A stretch of 64,000 bases of DNA, taken from NCBI RefSeq assembly GCF_041435115.1, contig NZ_CP108046.1:1178001-1242000 (forward strand), given 5' to 3'. The translations under genes were made by a program, and so were the position numbers. A model generated the notes under the pieces. It made no database searches and was not told where the DNA came from. It saw only the letters and a program-made list of their open reading frames with translations. The DNA is from Streptomyces sp. NBC_00289. GTDB taxonomy: Bacteria; Actinomycetota; Actinomycetes; Streptomycetales; Streptomycetaceae. Below are positions 17,586 to 26,782 of this stretch, in pieces (within the stretch, counting starts at the first letter, position 1; the number at the start of each line of letters is the position of its first letter).

Positions 17586-18569
17586 TCACAGCGCCGCGGT
17601 CGTGCCCTCCCCCGAGGCGCTGCCCGCGAGCCACTGGTCCCATTCCAGATTGAAGCCGGCGTAGCCGTTGTCGGCCGAGGCCTTGGCGCGGGGTGAGCCG
17701 GTGACGGTGACGGGGTCGCCCTGCTTGACCTGGCCGTAGAACCACTTGGCGTCGGACATGGACAGGTGGACGCAGCCGTGTGAGCCGCGGGCGCTGCCGC
17801 TGCCCGGGTTCGGGTCGCCGGTCGAGTAGTGCACGTACGTGCCCGACTGGGTGAGGTGGACGTCCCAGGGCAGCGTCAGGTCGTAGTAGTCGGGGCTGCC
17901 CTTGTCGCAGCTGATACCGACGCTGCAGGAGGTCATGTGGACCTTCTCCTGCTTGTCGATGACGGCCATCGTGCCGTTCCACGTCGGGTACTCGGCGCTG
18001 CCGGCGTTGATCGACAGCGTGCGCACCTCCTGCCCGTTCCGGGTCACCTTCATGGTGTGGCCGGTGACCGAGACATCCGCGCGCACGTCGTCACCGATCT
18101 TGAACGTGTGCGTGTAGCCGTGTACGCCGTAGCGTCCGTTGCCGTTGCTGACGCCCTCCATGTCGGCGTCGATCTTCACCGTGGTGTTGGAGGGCCAGTA
18201 CGTCTTCGGTCGCCAGTCGGCGCGCTTGTCGCCGAACCAGTGCCAGGCGCCGGCCACCGGCTGCGAGGCGCTCACCTTCATGTGCTTCTCGACCGTGGCC
18301 CGGGCCTTCGCCGCCACCGGGTTCGTGAAGATCACCGAGATCGGCATGGCCACGCCGACCGTGGTTCCCGTCTGCGGGGTGATCGTCTCCAGCAACATCG
18401 GCGGACCCGCGGGCTTCGTCGGTGACGGAGAGGCGGTCGCGCTCGGCTTTCCCGACGCCTTCGCGTCCCCGCCCGCCGTGTCACCGCTGCCCCCGCCGCA
18501 GGCGCTTGCGCCCACCAGCATCACGCCCGTGAGGAGTGCGATCCCTATGCCGCCCTTGCGCCGTCCCAC
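17586..18569 (-). CDS. L,D-transpeptidase lipoprotein (Ig-like plus YkuD domains)
   Basis: A 327-residue cell-wall enzyme. The GTG start at 18569 gives a lipoprotein signal with lipobox residues ASA-C24 after a hydrophobic stretch. A Thr/Pro/Lys-rich linker precedes two Ig-like regions, the second with GAWHWFGDKRADWRPKTYWP as in mycobacterial LdtMt2. The YkuD domain has the catalytic motif SHGCVHLS with C266 as nucleophile. It forms 3-3 crosslinks in peptidoglycan or attaches proteins to it. A longer upstream open frame exists but breaks the signal peptide. It is downstream of, and on the same strand as, the AAA/LuxR regulator. Confidence 0.92.
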   Translation of the reverse strand: MGRRKGGIGIALLTGVMLVGASACGGGSGDTAGGDAKASGKPSATASPSPTKPAGPPMLLETITPQTGTTVGVAMPISVIFTNPVAAKARATVEKHMKVSASQPVAGAWHWFGDKRADWRPKTYWPSNTTVKIDADMEGVSNGNGRYGVHGYTHTFKIGDDVRADVSVTGHTMKVTRNGQEVRTLSINAGSAEYPTWNGTMAVIDKQEKVHMTSCSVGISCDKGSPDYYDLTLPWDVHLTQSGTYVHYSTGDPNPGSGSARGSHGCVHLSMSDAKWFYGQVKQGDPVTVTGSPRAKASADNGYAGFNLEWDQWLAGSASGEGTTAAL

Positions 18570-18675
18570 GACCTGCCCCGTTCTCTCGCCCTTCGGCCCT
18601 GACGGGCCCGACTCCCTGTCAGACAGTGGCCAGGTGGGTGGCAGTTGCACGCGCCGCGTAAAACGTGTCTCAAGA

Positions 18676-18706
18676 CTCGCCGCGCGCGGCGAGGAGGTTC
18701 GCCTCC
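18676..18706 (-). terminator. Possible terminator after the AAA/LuxR gene
   Basis: A self-complementary CTCGCCGCGCGCGGCGAG at 18676-18693 and, overlapping it, GGAGG-TTCG-CCTCC at 18693-18706 lie downstream of the regulator stop at 18820. Both can form strong hairpins; which one acts cannot be told from sequence. Confidence 0.35.
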
Positions 18707-18819
18707 CGGCGGCGCCCAGGTCGGTCCCGAGGAAAGATCGCCAGGACCAGGACGGCGACCGGGACCTGCGGCCATGGCTCGGCCGGAATCGGGGCGGAGG
18801 CGTATGAACCGCCATGCGG

Positions 18820-21483
18820 CTAACGGATGTCGGGCAGGTCTCGCAGTTGCCGGCGTGAAGTGAGCCCGAGCTTGCGGAAGATGTTGCGCAGGTGCGCGTC
18901 GACCGTCCGCGGGCTGAGGAACAGCTTTGCCGCCACCTCCTTGGAGGTGGCGCCGTCGGCGACCAGGCGTGCGATGTGCACCTCCTGCATCGTCAGCTGG
19001 TCCGATGCCTTCGACGTGCGGCTGCGGGCCTGCTCGCCCGTGGCGCGCAACTCGCCGGCGGCGCGCTCGGCGAACGCCTCCACACCGAGGTCGGACAGCG
19101 ACTCGTGCGCCGACCGCAGTACGACCCGGGCGTCACGCCGTCGGCCCTGGCGGCGCAGCCATTCCCCGTACAGCAGTTGCGCCCGGGCGCGGTAGACGAC
19201 CAGTGCGCTGTCGTCGAGCATGCCGATCGCCTCCTGGTAGGCGGACTCGTCCTCGTTCACCAGGGCCCGCGCATACGCTTCGACGCCAAGACCCCACGCC
19301 TGCCGGCCGGCCCGCGTGCGCTCCTGGAGGGATGCGAGGGCCGCGGCGGCGACCTCGGTCTCGCCGCACCGCATGGCCGACTCGACCAGCTCGGGCAGGG
19401 CCAGGCCCGCCGTGCCGACGGCGCCGTACTCGACCGCCTGCCTCGCCGCCTTCAGCGCGGCCGGGTAGTCGGCCACGCCGTTGCTGAGCACGGCCGTCGC
19501 CCACCGCGCGCTGAGGCTCATCCGGTGATCCACCGACGCGAACAGTTCGACGGCACTCCCGCGCCGCCCGCGCATCGCGGCCAGGTGGAGGCGTGGGTAG
19601 ACCAGCGGTGCCGCGCCGGTGGCGTCGGCGATCGCCTCCTCCTCGGAGATCAGCTCCATCGCGGCACCGAAGTCGCCCATGTGTACGGCCGCGGTGGCCT
19701 GCATGGCCAGTCCGACGGGCAGCGCGTGGAAGGAGCCAGACTCGCGGCCGGCCGCGACGGCACGGGTGGCGATGCCGCGCAGGGCGTCGAAGTTCCACAG
19801 CTCGGTGGCCAGCATGAAGCCCAGTGACGGCCGCCTGGCCCACACCTCGTCGTCGGCGTCGGCGACGACCGGCCCGAGGATCTCCCCCGCCGCCGTATGC
19901 CCGTCGCCGACCAGACTGATCAGGCCGGTCAGGACCGCCGCCGCGCCGGATACCGGCTCACCCGACGGCGGTGCCTTCCTGACGGCCTCCACCACGTGGT
20001 CGAGACTGCCGAGCAGCAGGCCCATCTCGACGGCGTCCAGACAGCACTCCCGTGACCGGGCCGGGTCGGTGGCCGCCAGCCGGGCGGCGGCACGCAGGAG
20101 GTACGCCGTCGGGTCTTCGTCCCCCCGACGGCGGGCGAACGACAGCCTGCCGCGGACCAGGTCGGCCCGGGCGGCCTGGCTCGGATCGCCGGTCCGGACG
20201 GTGGTGAGCAGGTCGGCCGCCGTGTCGAAGTCGCCCATGGAGAGCTTGGCCTCCACCGCGGCGAGGGCCCGCTCGGTGCGTTGGACCGGGCTGATCGTGA
20301 GCGCGGCCGAGCGTTCGAGGAAGGCGGCCGCCGCCGCGACACCGCCGCGTTCCCGGGCGCGGGTGGCGGAGGTTTCGAGCTCGGCGGCGACCTGTTCGTC
20401 AGGGCCGGCACTGGCCTGGGCACGATGCCAGGCCCGCCGGTCGGGGTCGGCGACCGGGTCGGTCACCGCGGCCAGCGCCTCGTGCGCTCTGCGCCGCTCC
20501 TCCGGCGCCGCCGCGCGGTAAGCGGCCGAGCGGGCGAGGGGGTGGCTGAATCGGATCCGGGTGCCGAACTCGACCAGCGGTACGGACTCCGCGGCGGCAG
20601 CCGCGTCGATGCCCAGGAGTGCGGCCGCCCGCCACAGCAGGCCGGGGTCGCCGAGCGGGTCGGCGGCGGCGACGGTCACCAACAGCCGGGCCGCCGGCGG
20701 CAGAAGCTCCAGCCGGAACCGGAAGCTCTGCTCGATCACGCCGGGTACCGAGTCGGGCTGGGCGAATCCGCCCGCCATCCCGGCGAGTCCGGCCGTCCTG
20801 GGAAGCTCCACCAGCGCGAGGGGGTTGCCGCGCGCCTCGGCCAGGATGCGGTCGCGCACCCGCTCGTCCAACGGGGCGCGGATCGCCGCGGCCAGCAGCG
20901 CGCGGGCATCCGATGCGTCAAGACGCTGAAGCGAATGGCCGGGCAGCTCGTCCAGCTCGGGCAGGCGGCTCGGCTCGCGCGCAGCGAACACGAGGGCGAC
21001 GGACTCGGCCGAGACCCGGCGGGCCAGGAAGGCCAGCGCCTTGGCCGACGCCCGGTCCAGCCACTGTGCGTCGTCGACGACGCACAGGAGCGGCCGTTCC
21101 TGCGCGGTCTCCACCAGGAGTCCCAGCGACGCGGCGCCCACCAGGAACGGATCGGGTGTGCCGGTGTCGAGGCCGAAAGCGATCTCCAGTGCCTTGCGGT
21201 GCGGCGTGGGCAACGCCGCCAGCCGCCCGGTGACGGGCGCGAACAACTGGTGCAGCGCGGCGAACGGCAGCTCCATCTCGAACTCCGCGCCGGACGCCCG
21301 CATGACGAGGAACCCGGTCGCGGCCTCGTCCAGACGCCGCAGCAGCGCGCTCTTGCCGATGCCCGGCTCACCGCGCAGGACCAGGGCGCCGCCCCTACCC
21401 TCCCGTGCCGCTTGGAGCAGGGCATCGAGCCGGCGTGACTCGTCCTGGCGACCGATCAGCGCATCCGCGTGTGTCCCGGGCAT
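18820..21483 (-). CDS. AAA ATPase / LuxR-family transcriptional regulator (LAL type)
   Basis: An 887-residue regulator. Near the N-terminus are LIGRQDESRRLDALL, Walker A GEPGIGKSALLRRL and Walker B LLCVVDDAQWLD. A long helical, TPR-like sensor region follows. The C-terminal 60 residues are a LuxR/GerE helix-turn-helix: LTMQEVHIARLVADGATSKE and SPRTVDAHLRNIFRKLGL. Large ATP-dependent LuxR regulators often control secondary metabolism or sugar use in Streptomyces. The start ATG at 21483 gives the standard N-terminus MPGTHADALIGR; the open frame extends to 21984 only by chance. No target is obvious from the neighbours. Confidence 0.92.
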   Translation of the reverse strand: MPGTHADALIGRQDESRRLDALLQAAREGRGGALVLRGEPGIGKSALLRRLDEAATGFLVMRASGAEFEMELPFAALHQLFAPVTGRLAALPTPHRKALEIAFGLDTGTPDPFLVGAASLGLLVETAQERPLLCVVDDAQWLDRASAKALAFLARRVSAESVALVFAAREPSRLPELDELPGHSLQRLDASDARALLAAAIRAPLDERVRDRILAEARGNPLALVELPRTAGLAGMAGGFAQPDSVPGVIEQSFRFRLELLPPAARLLVTVAAADPLGDPGLLWRAAALLGIDAAAAAESVPLVEFGTRIRFSHPLARSAAYRAAAPEERRRAHEALAAVTDPVADPDRRAWHRAQASAGPDEQVAAELETSATRARERGGVAAAAAFLERSAALTISPVQRTERALAAVEAKLSMGDFDTAADLLTTVRTGDPSQAARADLVRGRLSFARRRGDEDPTAYLLRAAARLAATDPARSRECCLDAVEMGLLLGSLDHVVEAVRKAPPSGEPVSGAAAVLTGLISLVGDGHTAAGEILGPVVADADDEVWARRPSLGFMLATELWNFDALRGIATRAVAAGRESGSFHALPVGLAMQATAAVHMGDFGAAMELISEEEAIADATGAAPLVYPRLHLAAMRGRRGSAVELFASVDHRMSLSARWATAVLSNGVADYPAALKAARQAVEYGAVGTAGLALPELVESAMRCGETEVAAAALASLQERTRAGRQAWGLGVEAYARALVNEDESAYQEAIGMLDDSALVVYRARAQLLYGEWLRRQGRRRDARVVLRSAHESLSDLGVEAFAERAAGELRATGEQARSRTSKASDQLTMQEVHIARLVADGATSKEVAAKLFLSPRTVDAHLRNIFRKLGLTSRRQLRDLPDIR

Positions 21484-21605
21484 GCCCGACAACCTATGCG
21501 GTGGTGCGCCGCACGGAAATCCGGGTACGACCCCCGTCGCCTGACGACGTGGTGCGCGCCGGGCGACGTCGCCGACCGTCGCGCACCTCGCCGAGTCAGC
21601 ACAAC

Positions 21606-21645
21606 GGAAGGGGCGGCGCCGGGGTCCTCCGGCGCCGCCCCTTCC
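21606..21645 (-). terminator. Strong intrinsic terminator-like hairpin after FG-GAP gene
   Basis: A perfect 17-bp stem (21606-21622 with 21629-21645) closes a 6-nt loop and begins 15 bases past the FG-GAP stop codon. It is one of the clearest terminators in the window. Confidence 0.85.
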
Positions 21646-21659
21646 GGCTGTCCACGTGC

Positions 21660-23117
21660 TCAGGAGCCTGACATGACGTTCCCGAACACGGGGTCGTCCC
21701 CCGAGTTCCCGATGCCCACGGACGCGGCGCCGAAGCTCACCGCACCGGTGGTCGTGACACCGCCGGTGGAACCGCGCAGGACCGACACCGTGCCGTCGTC
21801 GCTGTTCTCGCCGCCCGCGCCCACCGACAGATCGGCGCGGCCGTCCTTGTTGTGGTCGGCGAGGTGGATGGCGTGCCCGAACATGTCCGACGACTCGTTG
21901 GCCCCCGGAACACCCGAGGTGCCCTGGTTGAAGGACTGGGCGCCGGTCCCCGTCAGACCGGAGGCGCCGCCGCGCAGCACCCACACGTTGCCTGCCTGGT
22001 CCGCGGAGCCGATGGTCTCGAAGTCCGCACCGACGGCGAGGTCCGGGTAGCGGTCACCGTTGACGTCGCCCGCGGCGAGGGTGCCACCGAACGAGTCGTG
22101 GTATTCGTCTGCTCCGGGCACACCGGCGGTGTCCTGGCTGAACACGGCGCTGCGCGTGGTGTCGACGCCCGCCGCACCGCCGTAGAACACGGTGACGTAG
22201 CCGCCCTTCGCCGTCTGGTCCATGACGTCGACGAAGTCGGTGCCGACGACCAGGTCGTCGTGCCCGTCGCGGTCGAAGTCGGCCGCGGTGAGCGCGCCCG
22301 CGTACCCGTTGCCCACCTCGGTCTGCAGCGTGGGTCCGGTCGAGGCGCCCAGGTAGACGAAGTTGCCCGCGGCGGACCCCACCACCACGTCGTCCGCCCC
22401 GTCGTTGTCGAAGTCCCCGGCGGCCAGTTGGACGGCGCCGTCGGGGTACGCGCCGGAGTCGATCTGCGTGTCGAGGCGCAGCTTCCCGGCCGGGCCACCG
22501 GACTTGGTGAAGCCGCCCTTGAAGATCCACACGTCCTTGCCGGTGGAACCGACCGCCAGATCGGCCTTCCCGTCACCGGTGAAGTCGCCGACCGCGAGGG
22601 ACTGGCCGAACCGGTCGTGGCCCGAGGCGTTCGGGTCACTGATCGTCGTGCCGCCCGACAGGCCGGACGAGCCGCCCCACAGGATCGTGACCGAACCGCC
22701 GTCGACATCGCCGCTGACGTCCTCCAGCGGGGTACCCACGACGAGATCGCCGTAGCCGTCCTTGTTGAGGTCGCCGTGCGCGAGTTCGGTGCCGAAACGG
22801 TCGGAGGTCTCCGAGGTGCTCGGCACACCGGCGGAACTCTGCGACGTGGTCTTGTGGCGTGCGGCGCTGATACCGCTCGACGAACCGTAGTTGACGACCA
22901 CGGCACCCGCCTTCGCCTTCCCGCCCACGACAGCACCCGGGGCGCCGGACGCCAGATCGCGGTAGCCGTCACCGTTGAAGTCGTCGGCGAGGCCCGACGC
23001 GGCGGCACTCGCGCCGCCGGGCAGGGTGATGAGCAGGCCACCGGCCAGGGCGGCCGCGACGACGGTGGCGCCCAGGACGACGGGACGCCGGGAGCGCTTG
23101 TGATGGGGCCGGGACAT
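21660..23117 (-). CDS. Secreted FG-GAP / integrin alpha-like repeat protein
   Basis: A 485-residue exported beta-propeller. A Sec signal (VVLGATVVAAALAGGLLITL, cleavage near GGASAAA) is followed by seven calcium-loop repeats: DFNGDGYRD, DLNKDGYGD, DFTGDGKAD, DFDNDGADD, DFDRDGHDD, DVNGDRYPD and DHNKDGRAD, each followed by LxVGxP/GA-type strands. Seven repeats make one complete integrin-like propeller. Such proteins are abundant in Streptomyces and of unknown role, possibly adhesion or scaffold. The ATG at 23117 has GAGAGGA just upstream. A hairpin terminator follows the gene. Confidence 0.92.
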   Translation of the reverse strand: MSRPHHKRSRRPVVLGATVVAAALAGGLLITLPGGASAAASGLADDFNGDGYRDLASGAPGAVVGGKAKAGAVVVNYGSSSGISAARHKTTSQSSAGVPSTSETSDRFGTELAHGDLNKDGYGDLVVGTPLEDVSGDVDGGSVTILWGGSSGLSGGTTISDPNASGHDRFGQSLAVGDFTGDGKADLAVGSTGKDVWIFKGGFTKSGGPAGKLRLDTQIDSGAYPDGAVQLAAGDFDNDGADDVVVGSAAGNFVYLGASTGPTLQTEVGNGYAGALTAADFDRDGHDDLVVGTDFVDVMDQTAKGGYVTVFYGGAAGVDTTRSAVFSQDTAGVPGADEYHDSFGGTLAAGDVNGDRYPDLAVGADFETIGSADQAGNVWVLRGGASGLTGTGAQSFNQGTSGVPGANESSDMFGHAIHLADHNKDGRADLSVGAGGENSDDGTVSVLRGSTGGVTTTGAVSFGAASVGIGNSGDDPVFGNVMSGS

Positions 23118-23491
23118 GGGTTCCTCTCCAGGACATACGCGTGGACTCAAGAAGGACCTCTGGTGAGCCTGAAGGGTTGTACGGGACAGGGGAGGTTCGT
23201 GGTGGCGACGACGCGGCGCATGGTAGCGATCGAGGGACTGCCGGGGCATGAAGTAGGCCGTGCGGCGCGGGTATTGTGGTGGCGCCCCATCTCTGCCGGA
23301 CAGCCTTGCCCAAGCGCATCTTCACCGGACTCGCTCCCGGGCGCCGGGCCGAACCGCATGCGGCTGAGCCGTGCAGCCCCGGCCGGTGTTGGTGCCGGCG
23401 GCCGCGAGCCCTGACGAGTTGGTGCGTGACAGCGTCGTATAGGCGATGACCACCGACGCGAACGGCACACGCCCGCTGCCAGTGTCGAGCC
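23118..23491. other. Divergent intergenic region between FG-GAP and exporter genes
   Basis: The 374 bases carry no convincing gene. They should contain promoters for both flanking genes; a TATAGG hexamer near 23439 is a possible -10 for the exporter, without a matching -35. Nothing else is evident. Confidence 0.4.
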
Positions 23492-24772
23492 ATGACCCGC
23501 ACCACACCGCGACAGACCACCACCGGCTGGATACCGCTGGCGGTTCTGGCCACGGCCCAGTTCCTGGTCGTGCTGAGCACGTCGATCGTGAACGTCGCCC
23601 TGCCTCAGATCCGGGCCGGACTCGATCTGTCGGACACGGGGCAGGCATGGACGGTCAACGCCTACGTACTGGTCTTCGGCGCGCTGCTGCTGCCGGGCGG
23701 GCGCGCGGGCGACGTCTACGGCCTTCGCCGCGTGTTTCTGCTCGGCATCAGCCTGTTCGCCCTCTCCTGCCTGGGCGCGGCAGGGGCGCCCACAGCGAGC
23801 GTGCTGATCGCGTGCAGGGCGGTGCAGGGAATCGGCGCCGCGCTGCTGGCGCCCACGGCGCTGGCCCTCGTGCTGACGCTCTATCCGGAGAGTGAGCGGC
23901 GTGGCACCACGCTCGGCGTGTGGGGCGCGGTCTCCGGTGCCGGCGGGGCGGCGGGCGTGCTGCTGAGCGGGCTGCTCACCAGCCTGTTCGGTTGGCGTGC
24001 GGTGTTCGTCGTGATGGTGCCCCTCGCCCTGGCCGTCCTGGTGGCCACCTGGCTGCTGGTCGGGGCCGACCGGCCACGCGGCGGAAGCCTGGACGCGCCG
24101 GGCGCGGTGACGGTGGCGGCGGGACTGGTCGCGCTCACCTACGGCCTCTCCGGCCCTTGGCCGCTCGCCGTGATCGGTCTGGCGCTGCTCGGCCTGTTCG
24201 TGGTGCTTCAGCGCCGTGCCGTCGACCCGCTGCTGCCGGCGCGCATGCGCGTGGTGGCGGGGCCCAATGTGCTGATGGCCCTGCTGGGCGCGGTCTGGCT
24301 CGGCCTGTTCTACTTCCTGCCCCTCTACCAGCAGCGCACCCTCGGCTACTCGCCCCTGGAAGCCGGGCTGACCCAGCTTCCCCTCGCCCTCCTGATCACC
24401 CTCTCGTCGTGGATCACCGGCAGAGTCTCCGGCCGCGCTGTGCTCCCCGTGGGCCTGCTGGTTCTCGCGGCCGGACTGGCCTGGCTCTCCCGAACTCCGG
24501 CCGACGGCACCTTCCCTGTCGACCTGCTCGGCCCGACCCTCCTCATCGGCATCGGGCTGGGCGTGGCCTTCGTCCGGCTCACCGCGATGTCCGCCACGGG
24601 CGTCCCGGCCGCCGACAGTGGCCTGGCGGGCGGGCTGGTCAACGCCACCCGGCAGATCGGCGGAGCCATCGGCCTGTCCTTCCTGACCCTGCTCCCCTCC
24701 TTCGGCGCGGCCTTCCTGGCCTGCGCCGCCCTCGCCCTGCTCATCTCGGTCCTCTCGACGCGAAAGGCATGA
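23492..24772 (+). CDS. MFS drug/metabolite exporter, DHA2-like
   Basis: A 426-residue transporter with many hydrophobic helices. The first helix contains LATAQFLVVLSTSIVNVALPQI, the DHA2 (14-TMS) hallmark, then WTVNAYVLVFGALLLPGGRAGDVYGLRRVF (motif A) and GAVSGAGGAAGVLLSGLLTS (antiporter motif C). At 426 residues it is shorter than the usual 470-500, mainly through tight loops and a lost C-terminal helix or two. It likely exports a small hydrophobic compound by proton antiport. Its stop overlaps the carotenoid-oxygenase region, so the two are co-translated. Confidence 0.9.
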   Translation: MTRTTPRQTTTGWIPLAVLATAQFLVVLSTSIVNVALPQIRAGLDLSDTGQAWTVNAYVLVFGALLLPGGRAGDVYGLRRVFLLGISLFALSCLGAAGAPTASVLIACRAVQGIGAALLAPTALALVLTLYPESERRGTTLGVWGAVSGAGGAAGVLLSGLLTSLFGWRAVFVVMVPLALAVLVATWLLVGADRPRGGSLDAPGAVTVAAGLVALTYGLSGPWPLAVIGLALLGLFVVLQRRAVDPLLPARMRVVAGPNVLMALLGAVWLGLFYFLPLYQQRTLGYSPLEAGLTQLPLALLITLSSWITGRVSGRAVLPVGLLVLAAGLAWLSRTPADGTFPVDLLGPTLLIGIGLGVAFVRLTAMSATGVPAADSGLAGGLVNATRQIGGAIGLSFLTLLPSFGAAFLACAALALLISVLSTRKA

Positions 24773-24774
24773 TC

Positions 24775-26112
24775 ATGCCCTTGGACAAGCCGTACGTCAG
24801 CGGCCACTTCACCCCCGTCACCGACGAGATCACCGGCCGCGAGCTGACCGTGCGCGGCACCCTCCCGCCCGAGCTGAACGGCCGCTACTTCCGCAACGGC
24901 CACAACCCCAGACCGGGCATCACCCCCACCCACTGGTTCCGCGGCGAAGGCATGATCCACGGCGTCCGTCTCACGGGCGGCCGGGCCGAGTGGTACCGCA
25001 ACCGCTGGGTCCGCACCCCGTTCCTGGACGGCGTGCCGTTCACCGGAACCGAGCTCGAGGTCAGCGCCGCCGCCACCAACATCATCTTCCACGGGGGCCG
25101 TTACCTGGCCCTGCAGGAGGCCAACCTGCCGTGGGAGGTGAGCGCCGACCTCGACACGATCGGCGTCCACGACTTCGGCGGCAAGCTCACCAGCGCTATG
25201 ACCGCCCACCCCAAAGAGGACCCGGAGACGGGCGAGCTCCACTTCTTCAGCTACAGCCCCTTCCCGCCGTACCTGACCTACTACGTCGCCAACGCCTCCG
25301 GGGACATCGTCACGTCGGAGGTCATCGACGGCTCCGGCCCCTCGCTCATGCACGACTTCGCCATCACCCGCGAGCACGTCGTCTTCATCAACGCGCCGGT
25401 GGTCTTCGACCACGCCGAGCACTCCGGCATCCCCTACCGCTGGCACGACGACGTCCCGCTGCGCATCGGCGTGCTGCCGCGCGCCGGGGGCAGGACCACG
25501 TGGTTCGAGGTGGCGGACCAGGCGGCGCTGTTGCACGTCGCCAACGCCTACACCGACGCGCAGGGCCGGATCGTCCTGGAAGCACCATGCTTCGACCGCT
25601 CCGCCTGGGAGAACTCGTGGAAGTGGTGGGTCGGCGCTCCCGGCTACGGCACCAGCCCCGACGCCGGTTCGACCTTCCACCGGTGGATCATGGACCCGGC
25701 CACGGGCAAGGTCACCACTGAGTCCCTCAACGACCTGGCCACCGAGTTCCCGTCGATCAACGACGCCCACACCGGTTCGGCGTACCGCTACAGCTACGCC
25801 ATCGCCTTTCCCGGAGCGGGTCTGTCGGGCTACCACACCGTCAAGTTCGACACACGGACCGGCCAGGAGAAGCTGCTCGCGCACGGCGAGGGCCGGATGC
25901 CCGGCGAGGCCGTCTTCGCGCCGGCCGAGGGCGGGATCGCCGAGGACGACGGCTATCTGCTCACCATCGTCAGCGACATCGAGGCAGACGCCTCGGAACT
26001 GCTCGTCCTGGACGCGAGCGACCTGAGCACCGTGGCCGCCGTCGAACTCCCCCGCAGGGTGCCCGCAGGCATCCACGGCCACTGGATCCCCGACCCCGAA
26101 CTGCCCGCCTGA
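24775..26112 (+). CDS. Carotenoid cleavage oxygenase family (RPE65-like) enzyme
   Basis: A 445-residue cytoplasmic non-heme iron oxygenase. The four iron histidines of the seven-bladed propeller are present: H145 (TAHPK), H193 (LMHDF), H254 (LLHVAN) and H434 (GIHGHW). The opening segment LPPELNGRYFRNGHNPRP is also conserved. The family cuts double bonds in carotenoids, apocarotenoids or stilbenes; the substrate cannot be told. ATG at 24775 with AAGG 7 nt upstream is preferred over ATG at 24769, which overlaps the exporter stop. No carotenoid synthesis genes are in the window, so a stilbene-type or imported substrate is possible. Confidence 0.92.
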   Translation: MPLDKPYVSGHFTPVTDEITGRELTVRGTLPPELNGRYFRNGHNPRPGITPTHWFRGEGMIHGVRLTGGRAEWYRNRWVRTPFLDGVPFTGTELEVSAAATNIIFHGGRYLALQEANLPWEVSADLDTIGVHDFGGKLTSAMTAHPKEDPETGELHFFSYSPFPPYLTYYVANASGDIVTSEVIDGSGPSLMHDFAITREHVVFINAPVVFDHAEHSGIPYRWHDDVPLRIGVLPRAGGRTTWFEVADQAALLHVANAYTDAQGRIVLEAPCFDRSAWENSWKWWVGAPGYGTSPDAGSTFHRWIMDPATGKVTTESLNDLATEFPSINDAHTGSAYRYSYAIAFPGAGLSGYHTVKFDTRTGQEKLLAHGEGRMPGEAVFAPAEGGIAEDDGYLLTIVSDIEADASELLVLDASDLSTVAAVELPRRVPAGIHGHWIPDPELPA

Positions 26113-26197
26113 CCCGCCCCGGCCGCCCCAGCCGCCCGGTTGGCGTCGACTCCCCGACGACCTCCCGGGCCCCCGACGCAGAGGAAACCGAACCACG

Positions 26198-26638
26198 ATG
26201 ACCTACCCCACGACCATCGACGAGAACGCCCCCGTCGTCGCCGACCACACCATCCGGATCGCCGCTCCTCTCGAGCGGGTCTGGCAGCTGCACACCGGGA
26301 TCGGCTCCTGGCCCGACTGGCAGCTCGCCATCACCGAGGCCCGGCTCGACGGCCCCATCGCCCCGGCCATCACCTTCCACTGGGTGACCGCGGGTCTGTC
26401 CATCGACTCCACCATCTACGTGGTCGACGCCCCGCACCGCATAGTGTGGGGCGGTCCCGCACACGGCATCACCGGTGTGCACGAGTGGACCTTCACCGAG
26501 GACGGCGACGGTGTCGTGGTCCGCACCCGGGAGTCCTGGGCGGGCGCGCCGGTGGACGCCGACCGGGCCAACCTCGCCGCCGCGCTGGACGACTCGCTCA
26601 ACACCTGGCTCGACGCCCTGAAGAAGACCGCGGAGTAG
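26198..26638 (+). CDS. SRPBCC-family (START/Bet v1-like) protein
   Basis: A 146-residue hydrophobic-pocket protein. It shows IRIAAPLERVWQLHTGIGSWPDW, the standard opening of polyketide-cyclase-like SRPBCC proteins, and ends in a long helix (AALDDSLNTWLDALKKTAE). Members bind lipids or act as cyclases or aromatases. It follows the oxygenase gene by 85 bases on the same strand and may bind or process its cleavage product. AGAGGA lies about 13 nt before the start, a somewhat long spacing. Confidence 0.87.
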   Translation: MTYPTTIDENAPVVADHTIRIAAPLERVWQLHTGIGSWPDWQLAITEARLDGPIAPAITFHWVTAGLSIDSTIYVVDAPHRIVWGGPAHGITGVHEWTFTEDGDGVVVRTRESWAGAPVDADRANLAAALDDSLNTWLDALKKTAE

Positions 26639-26782
26639 TGGCCGAGACTCACTTCCCCTCGCGGGGCAGGCAGGGACGGCTTCGACCGATGCCGGCGGTG
26701 TGCGCGCTCCGGGGCAGGATGACCGGCGGACGGACCGGTGTCATGGTGCCGGGGCAGGACGACCGGGAGCGAGACGCGCGGG

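Noticed and set aside
23492..26638. A carotenoid biosynthesis cluster
   Set aside because: No phytoene synthase, desaturase or cyclase gene is present; only a cleavage-type enzyme.
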